The notes: generated by a model from the letters alone, not told the origin. DNA of 41,351 nt from Methylacidiphilales bacterium (GCA_021272315.1 JAJSLI010000054.1:1-41351); one strand, 5' to 3'; positions 28,094 through 37,195 are shown, numbered from the stretch's first letter. Made by a program: numbers and translations.

Positions 28094-28648
28094 TCAAGGC
28101 CGGAAACGGCGTTCGGTTAGTTCGTAGACCGGTTGCCAACCGCAAAGACGGGGTAGGAGACCGGCGAAGACAAAGAAAAAGGGGCAGAGGACAAGATTCG
28201 CCAGCGAGGCGAAGGTAATTTTGCTCCAGGCGTCCAAGGGCCAATACCAGCGGCCTAATTCGACCTGAGTGATGAGATAGTCGAGGACAAGATAGCCGAA
28301 CGTGCCGACGAGGATAAACGTGAGGCGAAAAATCCAAAGATGGGCCAGTGGCTTGCGGGCTTGGGTGACGATGAGGAGAGACAATACTCCCAAAAGCAGG
28401 ACGGAACTGCCCAAGTGGTGCGAGGAGGTGAGATCGAGCAACAGACCCAGGGCGCAGGCAAGCATGGGCGCGCGCTCGTCCCCCAGTTCGAGGCTCGCGT
28501 AAATCACCACCAGTGGAATGAGAGCCGTGCCGATGCCGAGAGCGTTGAGCACGGGGAAAGTCACCGAGAAGATGACGGGCAGGACCATCTCGGCCAGCAG
28601 GGCGGCGACGCCAAGAATGAAGATGTAAATGACAATCAGCAGGGGCAC
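28094..28648 (-). CDS. mreD: Rod-shape determining protein MreD
   Basis: This 184-residue membrane protein has about five or six spans and the size and composition of MreD (LLIVIYIFILGVAALLAEMV, then GLLLDLTSSHHLGSSVLLLG). The GLLLDL segment, followed by a polar stretch and a further span, is typical. The start is GTG at 28648; a stop codon lies eight codons upstream. MreD is the elongasome's integral-membrane partner. The expected mreC and mreB do not precede it: the next gene upstream is the divergent porin. Confidence 0.82.
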   Translation of the reverse strand: MPLLIVIYIFILGVAALLAEMVLPVIFSVTFPVLNALGIGTALIPLVVIYASLELGDERAPMLACALGLLLDLTSSHHLGSSVLLLGVLSLLIVTQARKPLAHLWIFRLTFILVGTFGYLVLDYLITQVELGRWYWPLDAWSKITFASLANLVLCPFFFVFAGLLPRLCGWQPVYELTERRFRP

Positions 28649-29008
28649 GGTGATGACAATAAAGTACGATGGCTAGGGGTGAAAAACGGGAACAGGCTCC
28701 ATCTTAACCGCAAACGGGCTTCTCTTTCTATGGATTTTCCCGCCAGAATTAGATCGTTGTTTTTGGGCATCTTGTTTCAGGTTTCGCCGCGGTAGGGAAT
28801 GGAACCCCAAAAGATTGAAAAAAGACCGGGCGGCCACATGAAGTGGACCGCCCGGTCGGGGGAGGAGAATGAATGAACCTAACGGAGAAATAGACACGCC
28901 GGGCGTTCCGGCGTTCAAAAAATGGCGAAATTCCCGTCACGCCCGATTTGTCCGGAATGCGGCTTAGGGGTCGTTTTACCTCTGAAAAAAGCGGTATTTG
29001 GAACGTTC
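28649..29008. other. Divergent intergenic region between mreD and porin
   Basis: The gap between mreD (28648) and the porin ATG (29194) is 545 bp and holds no established gene. It contains a strong hairpin with a T-run on the minus strand (28818-28857). Two very short plus-strand ORFs are present: 28869-28967 (32 codons, with GGGGGAGGAG almost touching its ATG) and 28922-29032 (36 codons, containing CPECG). Neither is supported as a gene. Confidence 0.4.
28818..28857 (-). terminator. Rho-independent terminator reading leftward
   Basis: Arms GACCGGGCGG-CCAC and GTGG-A-CCGCCCGGTC (28824-28857) pair along about 14 bp with one bulged A and a 5-base loop. On the minus strand the stem is followed by TTTTTT (28818-28823). 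It lies upstream of mreD, so it would end a leftward transcript begun between here and the porin promoter, or attenuate the mre operon. No gene to be terminated is seen. Confidence 0.65.
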
Positions 29009-29056
29009 AAAAAAAATAAAAAAAATTATTGACGATTAAGTGACAGTCCGTAATGT
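29009..29056 (+). promoter_or_regulatory. Porin promoter with A-tract UP element
   Basis: An A-rich tract of about 20 bp (29009-29028) runs into a near-consensus -35 TTGACG (29029-29034). After 16 bp comes TAATGT (29051-29056), a weak -10 that keeps the key T, A and final T. An UP element plus strong -35 fits a highly expressed outer-membrane porin. The predicted start leaves a leader of about 130 nt. Confidence 0.55.
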
Positions 29057-29077
29057 TCGTCGGTAACGAGTGCAGAA

Positions 29078-29114
29078 GCCAGCCGCTACATAAGGTACGG
29101 TAACGGCGGCTGGC
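29078..29114 (+). promoter_or_regulatory. Hairpin in the porin 5' leader
   Basis: Nine-base arms GCCAGCCGC and GCGGCTGGC are separated by 19 bases. A second small stem-loop (CTTCCT/AGGAAG) lies nearer the ribosome-binding site. The structured leader could stabilise the abundant porin mRNA or be a target for an antisense sRNA. Confidence 0.45.
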
Positions 29115-29193
29115 CTCACTAACCGACAAAGCCGGTTGCTTCCTGAGGAGGAAGGCAGTTGGCCGAGTCAACCAACCAAGGAGACTAGAGCGA

Positions 29194-30636
29194 ATGAAAG
29201 CAATACTAAAAGCGTTTGGAGCGGTCGCCCTCGCGGGAGCCATGGTTCTGCCTGTGCTCGCCCAGACTGCGACCACGACTACCAATACCGACGCCAAGGA
29301 CCTCAAGAAAGTCGTCGAGGACCAAGGCATTAACTACGTTGAAACCGCCCAGAAGGGGATCACCCTCAGCGGTTACGTCGATGTCAGCTACACCAACCAG
29401 TTTGGTGGACGCGGCACGGCCTTCACCAACCAGCAGGCCTACCTGCACGAGTTCGACGTGAACAACGACAGCTTCAACCTTAACGCGGTGAAGATCGCCT
29501 TGGAAAAGGCCCTTCCCTCACAAAACGTCTGGGCGGCCGGTTTCCGCGTTGACACCATGTTCGGCCAGGATGCGAACATCTTGAGCCAATCGGACCCCGT
29601 TCTCTCCTTCAACAAGGGTAACAACTACAGTGGTGAAGGTGACTACGCTTCCAACACCATTGGTTCGGGTGTTTACATTGAACAGGCCTTGGTCAAGGTC
29701 AACATCCCGGTCGGCAACGGCTTGCAGATTTACTTCGGTAAGTTTGTGACGCTGCTCGGCTATGAAGTGATCGAAAGCCCGGCCAACCCCAACTTCAGCC
29801 GTGGTTTGCTCTTCACGAATGCGATCCCGCTGACCAATACCGGCATCTATGCCGACTATAAGTTCAACAGCACCTTCGAAGCCAAACTCGGCATCGTCGA
29901 CGGCTGGAACCAATCGGACAGCACGCCCAACCAATTCACCACCTATGGCAATGGTCGAGCTGATGCAGCTGACGACTATCCGTTCGGCGGCAAAGCCCTC
30001 ACCGGCCAGTTGGTCATCAACGCCCCCGGCGGCAACGCGAACATCACGCAGTCGTTCATCTACTCGCCCAGCGGTGAGACGGACAACAATACGTTCAACA
30101 ATACGGGAGCTGGTTCGTTCCCTTATGAGGCTGCCGATAACGGCCCGGTTGCGGTTTATGACATCTGGGGCAACTGGAACCCGACGTTCGTGAAGGACAG
30201 CGCTCTGACGCTCGGCTTCAACGTCGACTTCGGTTACAACGGAGCTTCTGGATATCCCGCCAGTTATCAGAACGTTCCCTCGGGTGGCGAGGGGCCAACG
30301 GACTTGGGGACGGGGCATGGCGATTCCAACACGTGGTATGGCGTGGCTCTCTACACGCAATATAAGGTCAGCAAGCTCCTGACCCTCGCTGCGCGCGGTG
30401 AATACCTGCACGAGGATCCGTCTGATTATGCGAAGTTCGGTGTTGACGACGTCAGCAACGACGACTTCTCAGAAACCCTCACGGCCTCCTTCAACATCTG
30501 GGACAACCTCCTGACCCGCGTTGAATATCGTTATGACCACCTGACGGAAGGTTATATCTACAACGAGCACGGGAACAACATTGCAACGTACGGCAATCAA
30601 GACGAAGTTTCAGTGGAAGCCGTCTACTCGTTCTAA
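29194..30636 (+). CDS. Outer-membrane beta-barrel porin (Bbp2-like)
   Basis: The 480-residue protein has a signal peptide (about 1-23, ending PVLAQ). A short region (about 30-48) precedes the barrel and contains DLKKVVEDQG. The barrel starts at GITLSGYVDVSYTNQFGG and alternates polar and aromatic strands to the C-terminal VEAVYSF, ending in the Phe needed for BAM recognition. The pattern matches the putative OmpL-like beta-barrel porin-2 family, frequent in Verrucomicrobiota and Planctomycetota. It should form a diffusion channel. AAGGAGA lies at 29078 plus 100 (29178-29184), 9 nt before the ATG. It is monocistronic, with its own promoter and terminator. Confidence 0.88.
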   Translation: MKAILKAFGAVALAGAMVLPVLAQTATTTTNTDAKDLKKVVEDQGINYVETAQKGITLSGYVDVSYTNQFGGRGTAFTNQQAYLHEFDVNNDSFNLNAVKIALEKALPSQNVWAAGFRVDTMFGQDANILSQSDPVLSFNKGNNYSGEGDYASNTIGSGVYIEQALVKVNIPVGNGLQIYFGKFVTLLGYEVIESPANPNFSRGLLFTNAIPLTNTGIYADYKFNSTFEAKLGIVDGWNQSDSTPNQFTTYGNGRADAADDYPFGGKALTGQLVINAPGGNANITQSFIYSPSGETDNNTFNNTGAGSFPYEAADNGPVAVYDIWGNWNPTFVKDSALTLGFNVDFGYNGASGYPASYQNVPSGGEGPTDLGTGHGDSNTWYGVALYTQYKVSKLLTLAARGEYLHEDPSDYAKFGVDDVSNDDFSETLTASFNIWDNLLTRVEYRYDHLTEGYIYNEHGNNIATYGNQDEVSVEAVYSF

Positions 30637-30660
30637 TTGGATCGACTAGATTAGTTTCAC

Positions 30661-30707
30661 GAAAACCCCGGGTGCCGCAAGGCCCCGGGGTTTTCTGTTT
30701 GTTTTTA
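30661..30707 (+). terminator. Rho-independent terminator of the porin gene
   Basis: Perfect 12-bp arms GAAAACCCCGGG (30661-30672) and CCCGGGGTTTTC (30684-30695) are followed by TGTTTGTTTTT. It starts 24 bp after the porin stop. Confidence 0.92.
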
Positions 30708-30844
30708 TCTTCTAGGTCGATTTGCCTTAAGCAAGCTTCCGGGGGCTTTACCGGATCGGATTGAGAGAAATGGAAGTCAAACCCGAAGTCATTTGCGGTC
30801 TTGTTTGAAGAAGTGCGAAGCGGCTAATTTTTGAGATAGGTTCT

Positions 30845-32884
30845 ATGGCAAAACGATCCAAGAGAAAAAGGCTGGCGGATCGTGAAGTTTTCACGAAACC
30901 CGCTGGGAAAGGGGCCTTGGTGCCAACGCAATCGGCTTGGCTGGGTCGTGCCGGGGTCTGGTGGTGGCCTGTCCTTGCCATCTTCGTGGCGACGATGGTT
31001 GTTTACACCCCGGCGTTGCGGGGAGGTTTTATCTGGTCCGACGAACACAAAATTGTGGGCTATGAGTTTCTTCGGACCTGGCACGGCCTGTGGCAAATCT
31101 GGTTCGAGCCGGGCACAAAGGAACAATACTATCCGCTAAGCTTTACGGTCTACTGGCTGGAATATCGCCTCTGGGGACTGAACACGCTCGGGTATCATGT
31201 GGTCAATGTGCTCCTGCAAAGCCTGGCCGCGGTGCTCTTGTGGCAGTTGCTTGCGAGTTTGCGCGTGAGGGGAGCGCTGCTCGCCGGCGCGATCTTTGCG
31301 CTGCATCCGGTCAACGTGATGAGCGTGGCCTGGCTGACGGACTTAAAGAACATTCTTCCCGGGTGCTTTGTCCTGGGCGCAGCTTGGGCCTATGTGCGTT
31401 TTGCCGGCTTGGGCATTTATAATAAACAGGACGGTCCGGGCGAAGGCGGGGCGGGGAAACCCGAGTGGTTCTTTTATTTTTTAGCACTGGCGCTTTTTCT
31501 CCTGGCGATGCTGGCCAAGACGGCGGTGAGTTTTTTGCCGGTGTCCCTTTTGCTAATCCTTTGGTGGCAGAAGAAACGGGTAACGTTGCGCGATCTTTTC
31601 TCGTTGATTCCCATGGTGGGGATCGGCATCGGCATGGGAATGGTGACGATTTACAACGAGCAGTATTTCCGCGGTGCTTCCGACCTTAGCATTCAATTTG
31701 GGTTCATCGACCGGGTGCTGGTCTCGGGGCGTTCCTTTTGGTTTTACCTGGGAAAACTTCTTTTTCCGTACCACTTGGCATTCATGTACGAGCAGTGGCA
31801 AATCGATGCCCGGGCATGGTGGCAATATCTCTATCCACTGGCGACCATGGGTCTGCTGGCGGGACTGTGGATGGCTCGCGGCCGCATTGGCAAAGGGGTA
31901 TGGGTCGCGTTTATGCATTTTTATATCACCACGTCGATGCTGGTCCTGATTGAGGTGCTGACCAGGATGCGATATTCCTTCGTTTCGGATCACTGGCAAT
32001 ACTTCGGCGCCGTGGGTATGTTTGCACTGTTTGCCGCGGGATTGACTGCGGGCTTGGATTGGCTCGGGCTGGAAGGCAAGCCGACGGGATTGGTCTTGAA
32101 ACTGGGACTGCTACTGGTTCTCGGGACATTAAGTTGGCAACAGGCTTGGGCTTATAAAAGCGATGAAGCGCTCTGGAACGATACGCTGGCGAAGAATCCA
32201 AACTGCTGGATGGCCCACAACAACCTCGGCAATGACCTCTTGGATAAGGGGCAGGTGGACGAAGCAATGGCCGAGTTTCAAAAGGTCCTGGAAATCGACC
32301 GAAACGATGCCGAAGCCCACTACAACCTTGGCAATGCTCTCTTGCAAAAAGGGCAGGTGGACGAAGCTATTGCCGAGTACCAAAAGGCCTTGGCAATCAA
32401 GCCCAACTATGCCGAAGCCCATTACAATTTCGGTAATGCTCTCATGCAGGAGGGTCAGGTGGACGAGGCACTTGGCGAGTACCAAAAAGCCCTGGAGATC
32501 GATCCCAACGATGCCGAAGTCCACAACAACTATGGAACGGCTCTTCTTCAAGAGGGCCGGCTGGACGAGGCGATGGCCCAGTACCAGCTAGCTCTGCAAA
32601 TCGACCCCGACTTTGCCGAGGCCCACACCGATTTTGGCATGGTTCTTTTGAAAAAAGGGCAGGTGGATGAAGCCATTACCGAGTACCAAAAGGCTTTGGC
32701 AATCGACCCCAACCTGGCTGAAATACATTACGACCTTGGCAATGCTCTCTTCCAAAAGGGACTGATCGATGAAGCGATAGCCGAGTATCTGGAGGCCTTG
32801 CGCTTGAAACCCGACTACAGCCACGCCCAGCACAATCTGGCGATAGCGCAGGCCATCGTGGCGCAAAGGGCGGCCCAAAAATGA
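30845..32884 (+). CDS. TMTC-like polytopic membrane protein with C-terminal TPR array
   Basis: The protein has 679 residues. Its N-terminus (MAKRSKRK then REVFTKPAGKG) is nearly that of the genes at 251 and 2172. About ten spans run from residue 38 to about 440, followed by six 34-residue TPRs plus a partial one at 452-679 (nt 32198 onward). The loop motif is WSDE (64-67) instead of WDDD. A cytosolic loop after span 5 carries a basic KKRVTLRD segment. It ends in ATGA, overlapping the next gene by 4 bp, so the two are translationally coupled. It likely belongs to the same GT-C-like class; activity is inferred only. Confidence 0.85.
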   Translation: MAKRSKRKRLADREVFTKPAGKGALVPTQSAWLGRAGVWWWPVLAIFVATMVVYTPALRGGFIWSDEHKIVGYEFLRTWHGLWQIWFEPGTKEQYYPLSFTVYWLEYRLWGLNTLGYHVVNVLLQSLAAVLLWQLLASLRVRGALLAGAIFALHPVNVMSVAWLTDLKNILPGCFVLGAAWAYVRFAGLGIYNKQDGPGEGGAGKPEWFFYFLALALFLLAMLAKTAVSFLPVSLLLILWWQKKRVTLRDLFSLIPMVGIGIGMGMVTIYNEQYFRGASDLSIQFGFIDRVLVSGRSFWFYLGKLLFPYHLAFMYEQWQIDARAWWQYLYPLATMGLLAGLWMARGRIGKGVWVAFMHFYITTSMLVLIEVLTRMRYSFVSDHWQYFGAVGMFALFAAGLTAGLDWLGLEGKPTGLVLKLGLLLVLGTLSWQQAWAYKSDEALWNDTLAKNPNCWMAHNNLGNDLLDKGQVDEAMAEFQKVLEIDRNDAEAHYNLGNALLQKGQVDEAIAEYQKALAIKPNYAEAHYNFGNALMQEGQVDEALGEYQKALEIDPNDAEVHNNYGTALLQEGRLDEAMAQYQLALQIDPDFAEAHTDFGMVLLKKGQVDEAITEYQKALAIDPNLAEIHYDLGNALFQKGLIDEAIAEYLEALRLKPDYSHAQHNLAIAQAIVAQRAAQK

Positions 32885-34842
32885 ACTTTAGGTTCAGCAG
32901 CAAGAGGCAGTGGGTGTTGCCTGTCATCGCCATCTTCGTGGCGACAATGGTCGTTTACACCCCGGCGTTGCGGGGAGGGTTTATCTGGTCCGACAAAGAC
33001 AACATTTCGAACAACGATTTTCTTCGGACTTGGCACGGCCTGTGGCAAATCTGGTGCGAGCCAGGCCCGGATCCGAGGGAGCCATACTATCCCCTGAGCT
33101 ATACGCTCTACTGGCTGGAATATCACCTTTGGGGATTGAACACGCCCGGGTATCATGTGGTCAACGTGCTGCTGCAAGGCCTCGCCGCGGTGCTCTTGTG
33201 GCAGGTGCTCCAGCGTTTGCGCGTGCGGGGGGCGTTGCTCGCCGGCGCGATCTATGCGCTGCATCCGGTCAACGCAATGAGCGTGGCTTGGATGACGGAG
33301 TTTAAAAACGTTTTTCCCGGGTGCCTGGTGCTTGGTGCCACTTGGGCCTATGTGCGTTTTGCCGGCCTGGGTGTTTATGAAAGTCCGGACAGCCCGGGTG
33401 AGGGAAAGGCGGGGAAATCTGAGTGGTTCTATTATTTTTTAGCGCTGGTACTTTTTCTCCTGGCGATGCTGGCCAAGACGGCGGTGAGTTTTTTGCCGAC
33501 GACCCTTTTGCTGATCCTTTGGTGGCAGAAGAAACGGGTAACGGTGCGCGATGTTCTCTCGTTGGTTCCCATGGTGGGGATTAACGTCGGCATGGGAATC
33601 CTGACGAAGTACATCGAGCGGCATTCCCACGATGCTTTCGTCGCTGACTTTCACCTCGGGTTCATCGAGCGGGTGCTGGTCTCGGGGCGTTCCTTTTGGT
33701 TCTACCTGGGAAAGCTACTCTTTCCGTACCACGTGACATTCATGTACGAGCGGTGGCAAATCGATGCCGGGACATGGTGGCAGTATCTCTATCCACTGGC
33801 GACCGTGGGCCTGCTAGCGGGACTGTGGATGGCCCGCGGCCGCATTGGGAAAGGGGTTTGGGTCGCGTTCATGCATTTTTATATCGCCTCGTCGATTCTG
33901 GTCCTGATGGTGGTGCCTTATAGGATGAGTTATTCCTTCGTTGCGGATTACTGGCAATACTTCGGTGCCATAGGCATGTACGCGCTGTTCGCCGCGGGAT
34001 TAACGGCGGGCTTGGATCGGCTCGGGCTGGAAGGCAAGCCGATGGGATTGGTTTTGAAACTGGGACTGCTACTGGTTCTCGGAATGTTAACCTGGCAACA
34101 GGCTTGGGCTTATAAAAGCGATGAGACGCTCTGGACCGACACGCTGGCGAAGAATCCAACCTGCTGGATGGCTCACAACAACCTCGGCAATGGCCTCTTG
34201 GATAAGGGTCAGGTGGACGAGGCGATGGACCAGTACCAAAAGGCCTTGGAAATCAACCCCAACTATGCCGAAGCCCACTACAATCTTGGCAATGCTCTTT
34301 TGCAAAAAGGTCAGATGGACGAGGCCATTGGCGAGTACCAAAAAGCTCTGGTGATCGACCCCAACGATGCCGAAGTCCACTACAACTTCGGTAATGCTCT
34401 TATGCAAGAGGGTCAGGTGGACGAGGCCATTGCCGAGTACCAAAAAGCTCTGGAAATCGACCCCAACGATGCCGAAGTCCGCAATAACTTTGGGACGGCT
34501 CTTCTGCAAGAAGGCCGGTTGGACGAGGCGATGGACCAGTACCAAGTAGCCCTGCAAATCAACCCCGACTTTGCCGAGGCCCACGCCGATTTTGGCATGG
34601 CTCTTTTGCAAAAAGGTCAGGTGGACGAGGCCATTGGCGAGTACCAAAAAGCCTTGGCCATCGACCCCAGCCGGGCCGAAATTCACTACAACCTCGGCAA
34701 TGCTCTTTTCCAACAGGGGCGTATCGACGAAGCTATAGCCGAGTACCTGGAGGCCTTGCGCTTGAAACCCGACTACAGCCACGCCCAGCATAATCTGGCG
34801 GTCGCGCAGGAGATCGTGGCGCAAAGGGCGGCCCAAAAATGA
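32881..34842 (+). CDS. TMTC-like polytopic membrane protein with C-terminal TPR array
   Basis: The 653-residue tandem duplicate of the preceding gene is very similar in DNA over most of its length. It lacks the basic soluble N-terminal 30 residues, beginning MNFRFSSKRQ just before span 1. Its loop motif is WSDKD (36-40), so only part of the acidic cluster remains. Six TPRs plus a partial one occupy 426-653 (nt 34156 onward). Several TPRs are almost identical to each other (PNDAEVHYNFGNALMQEG, PNDAEVRNNFGTALLQEG), suggesting recent repeat amplification or gene conversion. The start ATG overlaps the upstream stop. Confidence 0.85.
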   Translation: MNFRFSSKRQWVLPVIAIFVATMVVYTPALRGGFIWSDKDNISNNDFLRTWHGLWQIWCEPGPDPREPYYPLSYTLYWLEYHLWGLNTPGYHVVNVLLQGLAAVLLWQVLQRLRVRGALLAGAIYALHPVNAMSVAWMTEFKNVFPGCLVLGATWAYVRFAGLGVYESPDSPGEGKAGKSEWFYYFLALVLFLLAMLAKTAVSFLPTTLLLILWWQKKRVTVRDVLSLVPMVGINVGMGILTKYIERHSHDAFVADFHLGFIERVLVSGRSFWFYLGKLLFPYHVTFMYERWQIDAGTWWQYLYPLATVGLLAGLWMARGRIGKGVWVAFMHFYIASSILVLMVVPYRMSYSFVADYWQYFGAIGMYALFAAGLTAGLDRLGLEGKPMGLVLKLGLLLVLGMLTWQQAWAYKSDETLWTDTLAKNPTCWMAHNNLGNGLLDKGQVDEAMDQYQKALEINPNYAEAHYNLGNALLQKGQMDEAIGEYQKALVIDPNDAEVHYNFGNALMQEGQVDEAIAEYQKALEIDPNDAEVRNNFGTALLQEGRLDEAMDQYQVALQINPDFAEAHADFGMALLQKGQVDEAIGEYQKALAIDPSRAEIHYNLGNALFQQGRIDEAIAEYLEALRLKPDYSHAQHNLAVAQEIVAQRAAQK

Positions 34843-34860
34843 ACGTGAGTGGCTTTCCAA

Positions 34861-34881
34861 GCCGAAATCAACCATTTCGGC
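34861..34881 (+). other. Hairpin downstream of the TPR gene pair
   Basis: Perfect 8-bp arms GCCGAAAT and ATTTCGGC with a 5-base loop lie 18 bp after the stop. There is no T-run, so this is an mRNA-stabilising or Rho-assisted end rather than an intrinsic terminator. Confidence 0.45.
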
Positions 34882-34994
34882 AGCCTGCACCGACTCTTCG
34901 GACAGCCTCAAGAGTTTATGACTCAAAAAAGCCATGCCTGAGCAGAATCGTTCAGGGAGCAAGTCGTATGGTCTGGTAATGAGATAAACCTTGA

Positions 34995-35447
<453 letters not shown>

Positions 35448-35588
35448 AGGTTTGCCTGAAATTTTTCAGGGCAGTCCGCCTTGATCTACCGGTTTTTCGC
35501 TGTACGGGCTTGATTAGCTGTACTAATTTCGAGTTGGTCGTGCTATTAATCCAGCAACTAAACTAACCAACATACCGGAGACAAGACG

Positions 35589-37031
35589 ATGCCAGACATC
35601 CTCAAACAGTTCATCAGGGCCAAAAGTGGCAAAGAAGTAATCGCATTTGCGAAAGAACATCAAATCAAGATGGTCGATTTCAAGTTCACGGACCTCCCGG
35701 GCACTTGGCAGCATTTCACGATGACTATCGCTGAGTTGACCGAGGATGTTTTCACCGAGGGGATCGGCTTCGATGGATCCTCCATCCGCGGCTGGAGGGC
35801 GATCGACAGTTCCGACATGCTCGTGATGCCCGATCCGGCCACGGCGTTCGTCGATCCCTACAACCTGGAGCCGACGCTCAGCCTGATCGGTACGATCTTC
35901 GACCCGATCACGAAGGAAACCTACAATCGCGATCCGCGCAGCATCGCGATCCGGGCCGAGAATTATCTCAAAAGCACCGGCGTTGGCGACACGTCTTACT
36001 TCGGTCCAGAGGCTGAATTTTTCATCTTCGACGACGTGCGCTACGACTTGAAGAGCAACAGCGCCTTCTACTCAGTCGACTCGAACGAGGGTATCTGGAA
36101 CACGGCTCGTGAGGAATTTCCAAACACCGGCTACAAGATTCGCCATAAAGAGGGTTACTTCCCCGTGCCGCCGAGCGACACACAGCAGGACATCCGCAAT
36201 GAAATCTGTCTCGTTCTCGAATCGCTTGGCGTTACCATCGAGCGGCATCATCACGAAGTCGCCACTGCCGGCCAGGCGGAGATCGACGTCCGTTACAACA
36301 CGCTGTTGGGCGTCGCGGACGACATGACACTCTATAAGTATGTGGTCAAAAACGTGGCCCGCAAGCACGGTAAAACGGCCACGTTCATGCCGAAGCCGCT
36401 CTACGGCGACAACGGTTCCGGCATGCACACCCATCAGTCGATCTGGAAGGATGGCAAGCCGCTATTTGCCGGCAACAAATACGCGGGCATGAGCGAACTG
36501 GCTCTGTTCTACATCGGCGGCATCATCAAGCACGCTCGGGCCCTGACCGCGATCACCAACCCGACAACGAACAGCTTCAAGCGGCTCGTGCCCGGCTTCG
36601 AGGCGCCGGTGAGCTTTGCCTACTCGGCGCGAAACCGGTCCGCGGCGATCCGCATCCCGACCTATTCGGCCAATCCGAAGACCAAGCGCATTGAGTTCCG
36701 CACGCCCGATCCGGCGGCCAATCCCTACCTGGCCAATGCAGCCATGCTCCTGGCCGGACTCGACGGTATTCTCAACCGGATCAATCCCGGCGATCCGCTC
36801 GACAAGAATCTTTACGAGCTCGCGCCGGAAGAACTGGCCAAAGTGCCGCAGGCCCCCGACTCGCTTCTTGGCGCGGTTGAGGCGCTTCAGAAGGACCACG
36901 AATTCCTTCTTAAGGGCGACGTCTTCACCAGAGATCTGTTGGATGTCCTGATCGAGCAGCGCAAGAAAGACTATGACATGCTGCGACTCCGGCCCCACCC
37001 GTTGGAGTTCTTCCTCTACTACGACGTGTAA
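35589..37031 (+). CDS. glnA: Glutamine synthetase type I
   Basis: The 480-residue GSI has the N-terminal beta-grasp ([17 protein letters not shown]) and the substrate latch region FDGSSIRGW. Catalytic signatures are [11 protein letters not shown], the ATP/glutamate site [10 protein letters not shown] and [10 protein letters not shown]. The adenylylation site is Tyr409 within NLYELAPEE, so covalent control by GlnE is likely, a GSI-beta trait. GGAGA lies 7 nt before the ATG. It condenses glutamate and ammonia with ATP in the cytosol as a dodecamer. It is encoded directly after PII. Confidence 0.97.
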   Translation: MPDILKQFIRAKSGKEVIAFAKEHQIKMVDFKFTDLPGTWQHFTMTIAELTEDVFTEGIGFDGSSIRGWRAIDSSDMLVMPDPATAFVDPYNLEPTLSLIGTIFDPITKETYNRDPRSIAIRAENYLKSTGVGDTSYFGPEAEFFIFDDVRYDLKSNSAFYSVDSNEGIWNTAREEFPNTGYKIRHKEGYFPVPPSDTQQDIRNEICLVLESLGVTIERHHHEVATAGQAEIDVRYNTLLGVADDMTLYKYVVKNVARKHGKTATFMPKPLYGDNGSGMHTHQSIWKDGKPLFAGNKYAGMSELALFYIGGIIKHARALTAITNPTTNSFKRLVPGFEAPVSFAYSARNRSAAIRIPTYSANPKTKRIEFRTPDPAANPYLANAAMLLAGLDGILNRINPGDPLDKNLYELAPEELAKVPQAPDSLLGAVEALQKDHEFLLKGDVFTRDLLDVLIEQRKKDYDMLRLRPHPLEFFLYYDV

Positions 37032-37056
37032 CGCGATAACCGGCTAGGGACATCAC

Positions 37057-37081
37057 GCATCGAGGCAAAACTCCTTGATGC
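37057..37081 (+). terminator. Hairpin after glnA
   Basis: Nine-base arms GCATCGAGG and CCTTGATGC (one G-U pair) enclose a 7-base loop 26 bp after the glnA stop. It lacks a T-run, so intrinsic termination is uncertain. Its right arm overlaps the proposed tRNA -35 box. Confidence 0.45.
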
Positions 37082-37104
37082 AAAAGCGCGAGATGGGATA
37101 TTGT
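37075..37104 (+). promoter_or_regulatory. Candidate promoter for tRNA-Lys
   Basis: TTGATG (37075-37080) is followed after 16 bp by GATATT (37097-37102) or after 18 bp by TATTGT. Either would start transcription 10-20 nt before the tRNA. Read-through from glnA is the alternative. Confidence 0.35.
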
Positions 37105-37123
37105 CGTCGACTCGCTTGAGAAC

Positions 37124-37195
37124 GGGTCGTTAGCTCAATGGTAGAGCAGGCGCCTTTTAAGCACTTGGTTGTAGGTTCGAGTCCTACACGACCCA
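37124..37195 (+). tRNA. tRNA-Lys (anticodon TTT)
   Basis: The full cloverleaf folds by eye: acceptor GGGTCGT/ACGACCC, D-arm GCTC/GAGC, anticodon loop CTTTTAA (UUU), variable TGGTT, and T-arm GTAGG-TTCGAGT-CCTAC. The length is 72 nt and CCA is not encoded. It is close to E. coli tRNA-Lys in the acceptor and T arms. The anticodon stem GGCGC/GCACT has one C-A mismatch at 29-41 and a G-U at 27-43, unusual but tolerable. Confidence 0.93.

Noticed and set aside
30727..30765. Sequence gcaagcttccgg upstream of the 30845 gene, like the 3' ends of the TPR genes at 126 and 2047
   Set aside because: Only about 12 bp match and there is no flanking similarity; chance cannot be excluded.
34886..34891. TGCACC as a possible NtrC half-site upstream of glnB
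   Set aside because: The matching GGTGCA half is absent at the required spacing.
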